Shown here in pieces: positions 1 through 10,000 of a DNA stretch of 20,970 nucleotides. The number at the start of each line of letters is the position of its first letter. Within the stretch, counting starts at the first letter, position 1. The stretch comes from a virus. The stretch is from positions 1 through 20,970 of IMG/VR virus record IMGVR_UViG_3300034279_001445. The stretch is one strand, 5' to 3'. The notes under the pieces are model-generated. The model was not told the DNA's origin. It saw only the letters and a list, made by a program, of their open reading frames with translations, and searched no databases. The translations under genes and the position numbers were made by a program.

Positions 1-435
1 AATATCTTTGTAAGGCAAATGACTACTACCATTCCATTTCATCAATCTTTTGTAATCCTTTAATTTCGATACATCATCTTTATCTACAGCATAAATAACA
101 ACAGTAGAATCACCATCAAATTGTTCAATCACATCAGTTGCATGAAATGGTGTATTTGATTTCTGAATGTGTTTTACATTATGACGACGCATTATTGCAA
201 ACTTCTCGTCATAAGTTAGTGGTTTTTCTATCGGGTCTGTAATATCGTTTGTAACAATTATTACATTATCTTTATCAAACTTACGGCAAATTCTTTCATA
301 TTCTTCACGATGATAAATTGCCATAGGTTGAAATTTACCAGGATATAAAACAACAATATCCTTGTCCACTAATTCGTTTTCATTGAATATGGCAAGATTC
401 ATTTCTTTTATCAATTTAAGAACTTTATTGGTCAT
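1..435 (-). CDS. Cytidylyltransferase-like nucleotidyltransferase, partial (3' end beyond window)
   Basis: The first 145 codons are present and the gene runs off the left edge. The start ATG at 433-435 overlaps the end of the upstream tail-chaperone gene by 11 bases. Residues about 27-41 read VVLYPGKFQPMAIYH, the form of the N-terminal nucleotide-binding motif in phage cytidylyltransferase-like proteins (GRFQPxHxGH). Later stretches, VTNDITDP near residue 61 and SNTPFHATDV near residue 93, fit the second half of the same Rossmann-like domain, and a lysine-containing DEKFAIMRRH lies between them. The family transfers a nucleotidyl group to a phosphorylated substrate; the substrate here is unknown. 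The first histidine of the HxGH motif is replaced by alanine (A-I-Y-H), so activity is uncertain. The C-terminal ISSTxIR-type motif would lie outside the window. Family assignment is fairly safe, function is not. Confidence 0.72.
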   Translation of the reverse strand, partial: MTNKVLKLIKEMNLAIFNENELVDKDIVVLYPGKFQPMAIYHREEYERICRKFDKDNVIIVTNDITDPIEKPLTYDEKFAIMRRHNVKHIQKSNTPFHATDVIEQFDGDSTVVIYAVDKDDVSKLKDYKRLMKWNGSSHLPYKDI

Positions 436-889
436 TCTGTGTTCCAGGTTTAATAGGCCAAACTACACTATAAGGATCCGAATTTAAGGTTATGTCTCGT
501 AGCGCCTGACGATATATTTGCCATTCTTCTCTTTCTTCTGGTGTAAAAGGACTATCAAGAACTTGTGTCCAATCACTTTCACTCAATTCTATATTTCTAC
601 GAGACCGAACATTTCCCCACGCATTTATTATTTCACCATTCCATTCATCTTCTGATTTTTTTCTTATAGTTTGATACTCAACAACTTCATTTTCTTCGAT
701 AGAAAAATAAGAACCATCTACAACATCATATACATCTTTTTGTGCTTCAACAAATCTATATGGAAACCAACCATATTGTTTTAATGTTTCTGAATCAAAT
801 AGGTTGAAGTTTGAAACATTCGCCCAAGAAACAGGTAATGGTCTATTGCTTTCTATCACCACACCATTTTCAACATAAGCATATCTCAT
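425..889 (-). CDS. Phage tail assembly chaperone-like protein
   Basis: A 154-residue protein. Its C-terminal half carries the signature of the phage tail assembly chaperone family (Phage_tail_APC type): a WGNVRSRRN segment near residue 92, then ELSESDWTQVLDSPFT and EEREEWQIYRQALRDI near residues 103-133. In the family this reads as W-x-x-V-R-x-x-R-x-x-x-L-x-x-S-D-W, followed by the YRQALRD box. The N-terminus (residues 1-60, MRYAYVENGVVIES) resembles the short leading domain of tail-fibre-assembly proteins. Such proteins act in the cytoplasm during tail or fibre assembly and are not usually retained in the virion. The ATG at 887-889 has a GGA-type ribosome site a few bases upstream. The gene follows the GT-A glycosyltransferase after a 44-base gap and overlaps the next gene by 11 bases. 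Whether it serves the tail tube or the fibres in this window cannot be told. Confidence 0.75.
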   Translation of the reverse strand: MRYAYVENGVVIESNRPLPVSWANVSNFNLFDSETLKQYGWFPYRFVEAQKDVYDVVDGSYFSIEENEVVEYQTIRKKSEDEWNGEIINAWGNVRSRRNIELSESDWTQVLDSPFTPEEREEWQIYRQALRDITLNSDPYSVVWPIKPGTQNDQ

Positions 890-921
890 TAGAAATTCCG
901 TTGTTAATTAAAATACTATAT

Positions 922-932
922 CAATAAATATG
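922..932. promoter_or_regulatory. AATAAATATG-type intergenic motif, copy 1
   Basis: The plus strand reads CAATAAATATG in the gap between the GT-A gene and the tail chaperone gene. The same 11 bases recur exactly at 14090-14100, and related forms occur at 19047-19055 and 20551-20558. The plus-strand reading resembles the T4-type late promoter box (TATAAATA), but the flanking genes are on the minus strand. Function and orientation are unknown. Confidence 0.35.
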
Positions 933-933
933 T

Positions 934-1722
934 TTATCCAATCGAATCCCACAATTTCTTCCAATCAATATATGGATCAAGTTGTCTTTCATAACCCATG
1001 TGTAATGCAAGTGATGGGATTGGTGTAAACATTTTTACTTCCCAACGCCAAATATGATTTATAGTAGTTCCTTCTTGTATCTGATTTTCTTCACCCCATT
1101 CTGTCATGTATTCCGTTGCACAGGTGTAAAATCTACTCCAAAACTTACGGACAATTTCTGGATTACACATGAAAGTAAACGTTGAATACTTGTTCGTTCT
1201 CCAATGACGATTCATTCCCAATACAATTCTTGTATCATCTATAAAAAGTGGCAAGTAATTATCTGGATCATCGTATGGATGAATTGCAACTTCCATTCCA
1301 AGATTTTGTTTGAATGATTGATATGCCTCAACCATTTCAACTATTGCAGTTGGGTAGTGTAAATAATCATCTTCAACAAAATAAACTAAATCAGCATTTG
1401 ATTGACGACCTCTATCAAATTGAGCATATCCAGATGCATTCCAACCACGCAATTCAAGTGCATTAAATTCGTATGTATGTTTAGATGTTTTGAAAATTTC
1501 ATGTAAAGCATCTATCATCTTTTGTGAAGAATGGTCATCATACCAAACAAAATGTATTTTACCGTCATAATGTTCTGCCGATTGAACTAATGACTTTACA
1601 CATTTAATCACCAATGTAATTTTATCAACACCACAATATCTTGGAGTTGGGTTCGGATGAATGTCTATCAAACTATGTGTTCGTAGAACTATATCTATAC
1701 TTAATTTTTCTTTACTAACCAT
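934..1722 (-). CDS. GT-A fold glycosyltransferase-like protein
   Basis: A 262-residue protein that resembles family 2-type (GT-A fold) glycosyltransferases. It opens with a beta strand typical of the nucleotide-sugar site (SIDIVLRTHSL, residues 8-18). HFVWYDDHSS (near 57-66) and VYFVEDDYLHYP (near 113-124) follow; the EDDY lies where the metal-binding DxD motif is expected. Later segments are rich in W, R and aromatic residues (MNRHWRTNKYSTFTF). No membrane segment or signal peptide is visible, so it should act in the cytoplasm. The ATG at 1720-1722 has a strong AAGGAG ribosome site at 1733-1738 that sits inside the preceding methyltransferase gene; the two genes overlap by 22 bases. It is the last enzyme of a four-gene glycosyltransferase/methyltransferase cassette. 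Donor and acceptor sugars are not predictable. Confidence 0.72.
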   Translation of the reverse strand: MVSKEKLSIDIVLRTHSLIDIHPNPTPRYCGVDKITLVIKCVKSLVQSAEHYDGKIHFVWYDDHSSQKMIDALHEIFKTSKHTYEFNALELRGWNASGYAQFDRGRQSNADLVYFVEDDYLHYPTAIVEMVEAYQSFKQNLGMEVAIHPYDDPDNYLPLFIDDTRIVLGMNRHWRTNKYSTFTFMCNPEIVRKFWSRFYTCATEYMTEWGEENQIQEGTTINHIWRWEVKMFTPIPSLALHMGYERQLDPYIDWKKLWDSIG

Positions 1723-2318
1723 GTCTGTTCAGCTCCTTGATATGCTTCAGCACGAATTGAAATTATTTCATCTTCTTTTTTGAAAAACTCTTTTACTGCC
1801 ATATTGATTGGTGGCCATACATAATCATCACCACAAATATAACCACCTTTTTTAACTTTGGGAAACCAATGTCTAATGTCATCACGAACATTTATGTAAT
1901 CGTGAGCACCATCTATAAAAACAAAATCCAAACTTTCATCTTCATATAATTTAGATGCTTCAACGGAAGGCAGTCTGATTGGATTTATTACAGACTTTAC
2001 GGGTTCAATGTTCTTGATAAATTCATTGTAAAGACCGTTTGGTGTTTCCAAAAGAGGTTCATATGACGGATTGCCTTTATCAAGATGTTCTTCGGAACCT
2101 TCCCATGTGTCTACACAATCAAAACGAATTTTTTTGTTGCTATTGAGTATTTCTACACCCATGTAAGTTGAACTCTTTCCTTTCCAACTACCGATTTCAA
2201 CAAAATGATATTGGTCAGTATCGTTACATGATAAAACCATTTGTGTAAATAGTTTCTCTTGAACAAACCAACCGTGAATTTTATAGTAATAATGGGGTAT
2301 CATATTTTCTTTTGCCAT
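1701..2318 (-). CDS. Class I SAM-dependent methyltransferase (Methyltransf_24-like)
   Basis: A 205-residue protein with a class I SAM-binding fold. Motif I is VEIGSWKGKSSTYM (about residues 39-52, E-x-G-x-x-x-G). An acidic residue follows the next strand in FDCVDTWEG, and LDFVFIDGAHDY with GGYICGDDYVW supplies the later strands. This pattern matches the Methyltransf_24 type of O-methyltransferases, including enzymes of macrolide-sugar and cephalosporin pathways; substrates in phage are unknown. Start choice is ambiguous: the ATG at 2316-2318 gives a 19-base overlap with the preceding gene, while the in-frame ATG at 2301-2303 would make an ATGA overlap with the preceding TGA stop. Neither has a clear ribosome site. 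Its context between a second methyltransferase and a glycosyltransferase suggests methylation of a sugar. Confidence 0.8.
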   Translation of the reverse strand: MAKENMIPHYYYKIHGWFVQEKLFTQMVLSCNDTDQYHFVEIGSWKGKSSTYMGVEILNSNKKIRFDCVDTWEGSEEHLDKGNPSYEPLLETPNGLYNEFIKNIEPVKSVINPIRLPSVEASKLYEDESLDFVFIDGAHDYINVRDDIRHWFPKVKKGGYICGDDYVWPPINMAVKEFFKKEDEIISIRAEAYQGAEQTWLVKKN

Positions 2319-2935
2319 ATTGTTAATTTATTATCAAATCTATTTGGGTATTGGTGTGAAGATACCAAAGAAAATTTCTTTGATATTTCATCGTGAACAT
2401 TTATACCATCATTATCCCATATAACCATTTGTTTTTGGTCTAAACCAACCGGTATAAACCGTTCATGTTCGTTCATAAAGATAAGTTTACCGTCTGATTT
2501 AAGAATGTTATGTATAAAATCTATATCTTCTATCGGATGTTCACTGTGTTGTAAAACAAAAAGACAAACAACAAGGTCAAACTTATTGTGATAGTCTTGT
2601 TTATTTTCCAAATTCTTATTGTAAACCGTTGGATTAAACTTTTTACTATCAACATATTCCGTTGCAAACATCAACATCGGTTCACTAATATCAAATCCTG
2701 TTATCTTACAACCAAATCTTTCTATTAGGGCATGACTAACTCTACCAACACCACATCCAAAGTCAGCAACTTCACAATCATACCAACAAATTTCTTCCTT
2801 TTCAGCGATTTGAACTGTTGCTGCAGTTTCTTTTTGATATTTTCTTGGATTATTAGTGTTTGGTGACAAACAAATGTCTTTTGCATGAGAAATATCTTTT
2901 GGATAGAATGCTTCTTTAAGATAACTCATATACAT
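2300..2935 (-). CDS. Class I SAM-dependent methyltransferase (Methyltransf_11/25-like)
   Basis: A 211-residue protein with the classical SAM signature VADFGCGVGRVSHAL (about residues 56-70). The acidic end of strand 2 is in ITGFDISEPML, motif II is near FDLVVCLFVLQH, and the GGK-like turn is replaced by LKSDGKLIFMNE. The fold is therefore close to ubiquinone/menaquinone-type methyltransferases, but the substrate is unknown. The ATG overlaps the stop of the upstream glycosyltransferase gene by one base (TAATG), a layout that favours re-initiation. An AAGGG ribosome site in the last codons of that gene lies 3 bases before this ATG and 9 bases before a second ATG two codons on (2927-2929), so the second ATG may be the true start. 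The downstream methyltransferase overlaps its end. Confidence 0.8.
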   Translation of the reverse strand: MYMSYLKEAFYPKDISHAKDICLSPNTNNPRKYQKETAATVQIAEKEEICWYDCEVADFGCGVGRVSHALIERFGCKITGFDISEPMLMFATEYVDSKKFNPTVYNKNLENKQDYHNKFDLVVCLFVLQHSEHPIEDIDFIHNILKSDGKLIFMNEHERFIPVGLDQKQMVIWDNDGINVHDEISKKFSLVSSHQYPNRFDNKLTIWQKKI

Positions 2936-3945
2936 TATCCCTTATTGTTGTTTTCCACAAGTTTTGTTAATTCTTCACGGATATTTTGGAATGTATCATC
3001 CCACTCACCATACTTTGTCTGTCTGAATAGACGAACTGAATCGTACCATTTTGATTTTTCACCAGGAACAGCCCATGTATAGTATGGCATAATAGGTGTG
3101 GCTACCCATGTTGGTACTCCCATGGCACCTGCAAGGTGAGCAACTGATGTACATGATGTAATAATCAAGTCACAACCTGCAATAATGTTTGCAGTATCAT
3201 CCCAAGTCTTCATTTGTTCACGCAAATCACCAAACGGAAGACCATCAACACAGTTTTCATCTCTTTGTAGTGAATAGAACGATGTATTTGGAATATCGGA
3301 TAAACCAATCATCAATTCTGGTGGAAATCTACGGTGTTGTTCGTCTTCAAAGTCTGGTGAACCGCTCCAACGAATACCGACTTTGAATGATCCGGGCTTT
3401 GAAAACAATCTTCTTGGATTTGTTGGAAAAATGAATGGTGAACCATCCAATTCATCATATTCCATATCCAAAAGGAATGGAGCAGACATTGCAGGAACCC
3501 AATAATCATAGTGTGCACCCATCACAATTTCATTATCAACACAAATGAAACCATGACGAGAGAACATTTCTTTCAGTTCAGGGGCACATGACACCAAAAC
3601 CCTTGCACCCATTTCTTCAAATCTCTTAGCAAAACGAAAGTTAAGTATTTGATCACCATAACCACCCTCACATCTGAAAAGAAGTGTTTTGCCTTCGAGT
3701 GGTTCATCTTTCCAAATACGACCTTGTAGTGCCGGAAGTCCAAACACATCAATAAATCTTCCATAATTGAAATGTTCAAATGCTTTCTTCATGTTCCCAT
3801 GACGCATTTCGTGCCATCCCAAATTAAAAAGAACACGATAATCATTCTGTGGTTGTCCACGAAGAATTTCTTCACTAACTTCCGGCTTACCATTTATGGC
3901 ATTTTGTAATGCCACATCTAACGGATGCATTTTTTTAATGTCCAT
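2935..3945 (-). CDS. TPR-containing GT9-like glycosyltransferase
   Basis: A 336-residue protein. The N-terminus (about residues 5-75) is helical, with one or two TPR-like repeats (VLFNLGWHEMRHGNMKKAFE). It is followed by LLFRCEGGYGDQILNFRFA, the GD-containing loop of family 9 (ADP-heptosyltransferase-like) enzymes. The C-terminal half has FKVGIRWSGSPDFEDEQHR, FYSLQRDE, CDLIITSCTSVAHLAGAMG and VPTWVATPI, the usual GT-B donor-site region of TPR-GT9 proteins. It probably transfers a sugar to a phage or host glycan. A longer reading from a TTG at 3970-3972 is rejected: that codon would lie at the predicted transcription start, whereas the ATG at 3943-3945 has AAAAGG nine bases upstream. It is the first gene behind the promoter at 3981-4012 and is translationally coupled to the next gene. 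Confidence 0.85.
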   Translation of the reverse strand: MDIKKMHPLDVALQNAINGKPEVSEEILRGQPQNDYRVLFNLGWHEMRHGNMKKAFEHFNYGRFIDVFGLPALQGRIWKDEPLEGKTLLFRCEGGYGDQILNFRFAKRFEEMGARVLVSCAPELKEMFSRHGFICVDNEIVMGAHYDYWVPAMSAPFLLDMEYDELDGSPFIFPTNPRRLFSKPGSFKVGIRWSGSPDFEDEQHRRFPPELMIGLSDIPNTSFYSLQRDENCVDGLPFGDLREQMKTWDDTANIIAGCDLIITSCTSVAHLAGAMGVPTWVATPIMPYYTWAVPGEKSKWYDSVRLFRQTKYGEWDDTFQNIREELTKLVENNNKG

Positions 3946-3954
3946 AACACATAA

Positions 3955-3960
3955 CCTTTT
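3955..3960 (-). promoter_or_regulatory. Ribosome binding site deciding the GT9 gene start
   Basis: The minus strand reads AAAAGG nine bases before the ATG at 3943-3945. This supports that ATG over the upstream TTG at 3970-3972. Confidence 0.7.
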
Positions 3961-3980
3961 AATTTCTTTCAAAAATATAA

Positions 3981-4012
3981 CAAATATACGAATAATTTAC
4001 ATAATAAGCAAA
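3981..4012 (-). promoter_or_regulatory. Bacteroidota-type promoter before the GT9/methyltransferase cassette
   Basis: On the minus strand TTTG (4009-4012) is followed after exactly 20 bases by TATATTTG (3981-3988). This matches the known Bacteroidota primary sigma factor consensus, TTTG near -33 and TAnnTTTG near -7. It lies in the only long spacer (about 78 bases) between the RCC1 gene and the glycosyltransferase cassette. A start of transcription around 3974-3977 would leave a leader of about 30 bases holding the AAAAGG ribosome site. The promoter at 17793-17824 has the same boxes and spacing and shares a 13-base core with this one. Confidence 0.7.
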
Positions 4013-4023
4013 TTTTATTTTAA

Positions 4024-7000
4024 TTAGTATTGTTTAGTACCAATAAAATGAGATTGTAAAACATAATCAACCCATGTTGTTTCGTTTCCGATTTGAACAG
4101 GTGATGATCTATTTATGATAGTTCCATCTGCTAGAATACCAGCAGTATTAAAACCCCAACCCCAAAGCGTACCATTCGATTTCTGTGCGAAGACTGTATC
4201 TTGTGAATGACCAGTTCTAACACTAACCCAATCTGTATCTGCTCCTAGTTGAACCGGACTTGAACGATTTACAGTAGCAGCAGTTGTATCAAAACCATGT
4301 GCGTATATTCCGGTGGTTAGTGCATATCCATTGTTTAATAATAATACGGAGTTTTGAGAACCCAAACTAGCAGACACCCAATTTGAAAGAGTACCAACTT
4401 GAACTGGACTTGAACGACTTATATTATCACCCAAACCGAGTTCTGCATTAGAATTTAGTCCCCATGCCCAAAGTGTTCCATCAGAACGAATGGCCATTGA
4501 AGTACCGTCTCCAACAGCAGCAGATACCCAATCATTTCTGGTTCCAACTTGAACTGGACTTGAACGATTTGAGGTTGAGAGGAAACCTAATTGTCCATAT
4601 GTATTATTACCCCATGCCCATAGAGTTCCATCAGAACGAATTGCCATGTTATGTGCTTGTTGGAAACCACCTTTATCGGCAATACTTCTCCAAGTTCTGG
4701 TTCCAATTTGAATAGGTGAAGACAAATTTGTTGTTTGGTTATTACCCAACATACCATCTGTATTCGATCCCCATCCCCAAATAGTACCATCAGTTTTAAG
4801 TGCATGGCTACTAAAATATCCAGCTGCAACACTTGACCAATTAGTTAATGTTCCGATTTGAACTGGACTGGAACGACCTGTTATAGTACCATCACCAAGT
4901 ACCCCACTTCCGTTAAAACCCCAACTCCAAAGAGTTCCATCGGTTTTAACAGCAAGTGAATATAGATAACCACCATCTACTTGTGCCCAATTTGAAAGAG
5001 TTCCAAGTTGAACTGGACTACTTCTATTTACACTATTGTATGCAAAATCCGTTGAGTTCATTCCAGTTGTATAAGCATCACCATTATTTTGTAATATAAC
5101 AGAATAATTAGTTCCTAAACTTGCAGATGCCCAAGTTGATATAGTACCAATTTGAACTGGTGAAGATCTACTCACATTGGGTGAATCGCCAATTCCTAAT
5201 TGATAATTTGGGGCATTTGTGCCCCATGTCCAAACTGTACCATCGGATCTAACGGCCATTGAACCACCAGAATTTACAGTAGCAGATACCCAATCATTTC
5301 GTGTTCCAACTTGAACTGGACTTGAACGATGTGAAGTTGAACCTAAATTCAAACCCAATTGACCATCGTTATTTCTTCCCCAAGCCCATAGAGTTCCATC
5401 TGTTCTTATTGCCAATGTGTGATACGATTCATTTGCACTTGTCTCAGCAACACTTGACCAGGTGTTTAATGTACCAACTTGTACCGGACTACTACGATTC
5501 GTAGTATCTCCAAAATTTCCTAATCCCAATTCACCAAAGAGATTTCTTCCCCAAGCCCAAAGAGTTCCATCGGAACGAATGGCATAACTATGGGGTGTTG
5601 CTGCATATACTTTTGACCAAGTGTTTAATGTACCAACTTGTACTGGTGAAGATCGAGTAACCACATCACCAAGTCCTAATTGTCCTTGTCCTTGTGTACC
5701 CCATGCCCATAAAGTTCCATCTGTCCTTATTGCAAGTGAGTGTCCAGCTGCTGAGACATAAGACCATGTTCTAGTTCCAATTTGAACTGGACTTGAACGG
5801 TTTACCATAAAATTAGTATCAAATCCGGCTGGAGAAAATTGACCTGCTCCTACTCCAGTTGTATATGCATATCCGGTGTTTTCAAGTAAAATGGAATGAC
5901 CATCACTTAAACTTCCAGAAATCCAATTAGTTGCTGTTCCTATTTGAACTGGACTTGAACGATTTACTATATCACCAAGTCCTAAGTCACCATTAGTATT
6001 TCTACCCCATGCCCACATAGTACCATCGGTTCTGTTTGCAAATGCAGTATAATTTCCCAATGAAACACTTCTCCAATCAGCTCTCGTTCCAACTTGAACT
6101 GGACTGGAACGATTTGCAGTTGTAGCCAAATTCAATCCAAGCTGACCAAATTGGTTTGATCCCCATGACCACAAAGTTCCATCAGAACGGATTGCCATGG
6201 AATTTATATCGCCAACTGCAACATATGCCCAATTAGTTTCAGTTCCAATTTGAACCGGACTTGAACGATTTGTTGCAAATGTAATTTGTCCTAATTCACC
6301 TGTTGTATTTTGTCCCCAACCCCAAAGAGTTCCATCGGAACGAATTGCAAGGACGTGATTTGCATTATTTCCAGTTGTATCTGCAATTTGAGACCATGTT
6401 CTCGTACCAACCTGAATTGGGGATGAACGACTCAATCCATTAGATTCATTCGTTCCTAATCCACCGAAAAAATTATTACCCCATGTCCATAATGTACCAT
6501 CTGTTTTAATTGAAGCTGCAGCAGATCCAACATATATTTGTGACCAATTATTTAGAGTTCCAACTTGAACCGGACTTGACCTGGCGTTAGTATCATTCAA
6601 ACCTAATATGCCAGAAGATGCTGCACCCCAACCCCACAAAGTACCATCGGTTTTAATTGCTATTGTTGTGTATGATGTACTATCATGTTTAGACCAATTT
6701 GTTTCAGTACCCAACCTAACAGGAGATAATCTTGCAACATTATCATTAAATCCTAATTGACCAAAACTGTTTTGACCCCAACTCCACATAGTTCCATCAG
6801 TACCTATTGCCGTGGAATAATTATATCCAGCTTTTACAGAAGTCCAAGTTTGAGTTGAGTCTACATAATTTGGATTACTACGACTTAATGCCAATCCAAG
6901 TTCTGCACTTGTATTAACACCCCAACCCCACAGTGTGTTATCGTTACGAATTGCAAGTCTATGTGCCTGACCAGTTGAATAACTATTCCAAGTTCTTGTT

Positions 7001-10000
7001 CCAATTCTAACTGGACTAGTACGTGAAATTGTATCATTAAGTCCAAGATTACCGTTTGAATTCGCACCGACTCCCCATAAAGTTCCATCTGTACTTCTCA
7101 AAATTGCCTCAGCTCCTCCCGCTTCTACATTTGTCCATACGTTTGATCCGGATATGTATTGTGGATCGGGTTGAAGTAAACCTAATTGAGCACCTGAATT
7201 GTCACCCCAAATCCACAATCTACCACTACGAACAGCAATAGTATGAAATCCACCATTGGAGAAATCACTCCATGTTTCCGTACCGATTTGAACCGGACTG
7301 GAACGATTAACAGTATCATTCAAACCAAGATTTCCATAGAATGAATTTCCACCCCAACCCCACAAAGTACCATCGGTACTTCTAGCAATTACAGATTGAT
7401 AGCCGGCTTTTACTGAATTAAAAAGTGGAGGTCTTACTACATAATTTGGCAAACTACGATTTCGTAATAAACCTAATTGACCACTACTATTTATTCCCCA
7501 CGACCAAAGTGTTCCATTATTACGGACAGCAACACTCATATTTTCACTAGCTGCAATATCCACCCATGTGTTTAATGTTCCAATTTGACCCGGATTTTGT
7601 CTGTTTATGGTATTCCCAAGACCAAGTTGCCCACCACTATTAAATCCCCATGACCAAATAGTTCCGTTTGTTTTTAGTGCAACTGTATGGTTTACTGCTG
7701 CAGAAACTTTTGACCAATTAGTTTCAGTACCTATTTGTACTGGACTTGATCTAAGTGTAGACGTACCATCGCCCAGTTGAGATTGTGAGTTTATACCCCA
7801 ACCCCACATAGTACCATTGTTTTGAATTGCCATTGTATAACTTCTACCGGCAGATAATTTTAACCAAGTATTTCGTGTACCAACTTGAACTGGACTTGAA
7901 CGGTTTATTGGTGTGAAAAATGCATTTAATGCGTCACCCAATCCAAGTTGACCTGATTGATTAGATCCCCAAGACCAAAGTGTTCCATCAGAACGCAAAG
8001 CAACAACGTGTTGTTGTCCAGCAGAAGCAGATGCCCATGTTGTAAGTGTTCCAATCTGAACTGGAGATTCTTGAGCAGAAGTATCTACAAAAACAGTATT
8101 ACCAGTTAATCCAAAATCGGCTTTACCCCAATGCCAAATGCTACCACTCTCACTTATTCCAATCGTAAAACCAGATCCAGCTGCAACAGTATTCCATTTT
8201 ACATTTGATGTTACTTGAACAGGTGAATTTTTTTCTAACGATATTCCAGATTGTGCTCTAAAAAAAGTACCACCCATCAATGCATATAAAGAATTATCAG
8301 TTTTGAAAGCAAAGAATGATGGATTATCCGTTTTTGGTCCATGGAATCTTGCCCAATTAGTTTCGGTTCCAACTTGAACTGGACTGGAACGGTTTACGGT
8401 ATCATTCAAACCCAACTCACCATTGTTATTTTGACCCCATGACCAAAGGGTTCCATCATTCCTTATTGCAAAAGACGAGTGTATACCAACCGAAGAACCA
8501 TTGTTTGCAATATCATTCCACAATCTAGTTCCAACTTGAACCGGTGATGAAGTGGATGTCTGATTCCCAATACCGAGTTGTCCGTTTGAGTTAGATCCCC
8601 AAGTCCATAGAGTTCCATCTGATCTAATAGCCATTGTGTGAGAATTTCCGTCATATACTTTTGTCCATGTTCTTGTCCCAACTTGAACTGGACTTGAACG
8701 TGTTATTAAATCACCCAATCCTAATTGTCCATTAGTGTTTACACCCCATGCCCAAAGTGTATCATCTGTTTTTATTCCAAATGTTGAATTTGTTCCAACC
8801 CTCAAACTTTTCCAAGGATTTGTTTGACTTAAAATAGCTGGATTTCTTCTAACTCCACCCCAACCGTTAATAATGGTATGTGTTATATTGAATGTAGTTC
8901 CAGCACCAGCTGTGTATAAATCATTATTCCAAGCAGTTCGTATTCCAGCCGTGTGATACAGACTAGCATATACATTATACCAATCCGTATCATTACCAAT
9001 TTGAACAGGACTTGTATATGTAGTAGTATTGGCCAATCCCAACTGTGAAGATGCGTTTATACCCCAACCCCATAGGGTTCCATCATTGCGAATTGCCATT
9101 GTATAACTTTCACCGTTATCAATATGAGTCCACAGTCTTGTTCCAATTTGAACTGGAGATGAACGAAATGTTCCAGTTCCGTCTCCAAGCTGACCAGACG
9201 CATTAACACCCCACATCCAAAGTGTTCCATCAGATTTAATACCGCCGAATCTTCCATCGTTTATCTTTCCTACGGAAAATTTGGTCCAAACATCAGATGT
9301 TACTCGAACAGGTAAACCTATTCCTGCGCTTGCAGGAATATCTTGAACGAATCCATTCGTATTAAAACCCCAAGCCCAAAGTGTACCATCTGTTTTCAAT
9401 GCAGATGATATATTATTTCCCATTGCATCTACTTTTGCCCAATTAGTTTCGGTTCCTATTTGAACAGGTGAAGATTGTGAACCGGAAGCCCATAGTGCAG
9501 CTTCAATGTTATTGCCAGGTGCCGTGTAAAGCTCTCCGGTGGTAGTAATTGCACCAACGTATTGAGAACCGCCTACAAATGCAGTAGACCAATCCGTTCT
9601 TGTTCCAATTTGAACTGGTGATGAAAGTGGACTATTGAAACGGTAAATACCATTTGCAAAAGAGACTGCACCCCAAGCCCAAAGTGTTCCGTCATTTCTC
9701 TTTGCTACAACTGGCACATTTGTACCCGTTTCGGTATTTGTATAAACATCTGACCAATCTGTTCTTGTTCCTATTTGAACTGGAGAAGAACGATTTATAC
9801 CATCACCAATGCCATGAGTTGGACTATTACCCCAACCCCAAAGAGTACCATTAGTTTTTTTAGCTATAATTGCACCAGTACCGGCAATGTAAACACTTGA
9901 CCAATCAGTTAATGTTCCAACTTGAACTGGACTGGAAATACTTGTGGTATTACCCAATCCCAAAACACCACCTACGTTAGATCCCCAAGTCCATAGAGTT

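Noticed and set aside
3946-3972. N-terminal extension of the GT9-like gene from a TTG at 3970-3972
   Set aside because: No ribosome site precedes it, it would coincide with the predicted transcription start, and the ATG at 3943-3945 has AAAAGG at good spacing.
4024-4050. AT-rich inverted repeat at the RCC1 stop codon as a terminator
   Set aside because: Only a short weak stem with a wobble pair and no T-run following it on the minus strand.
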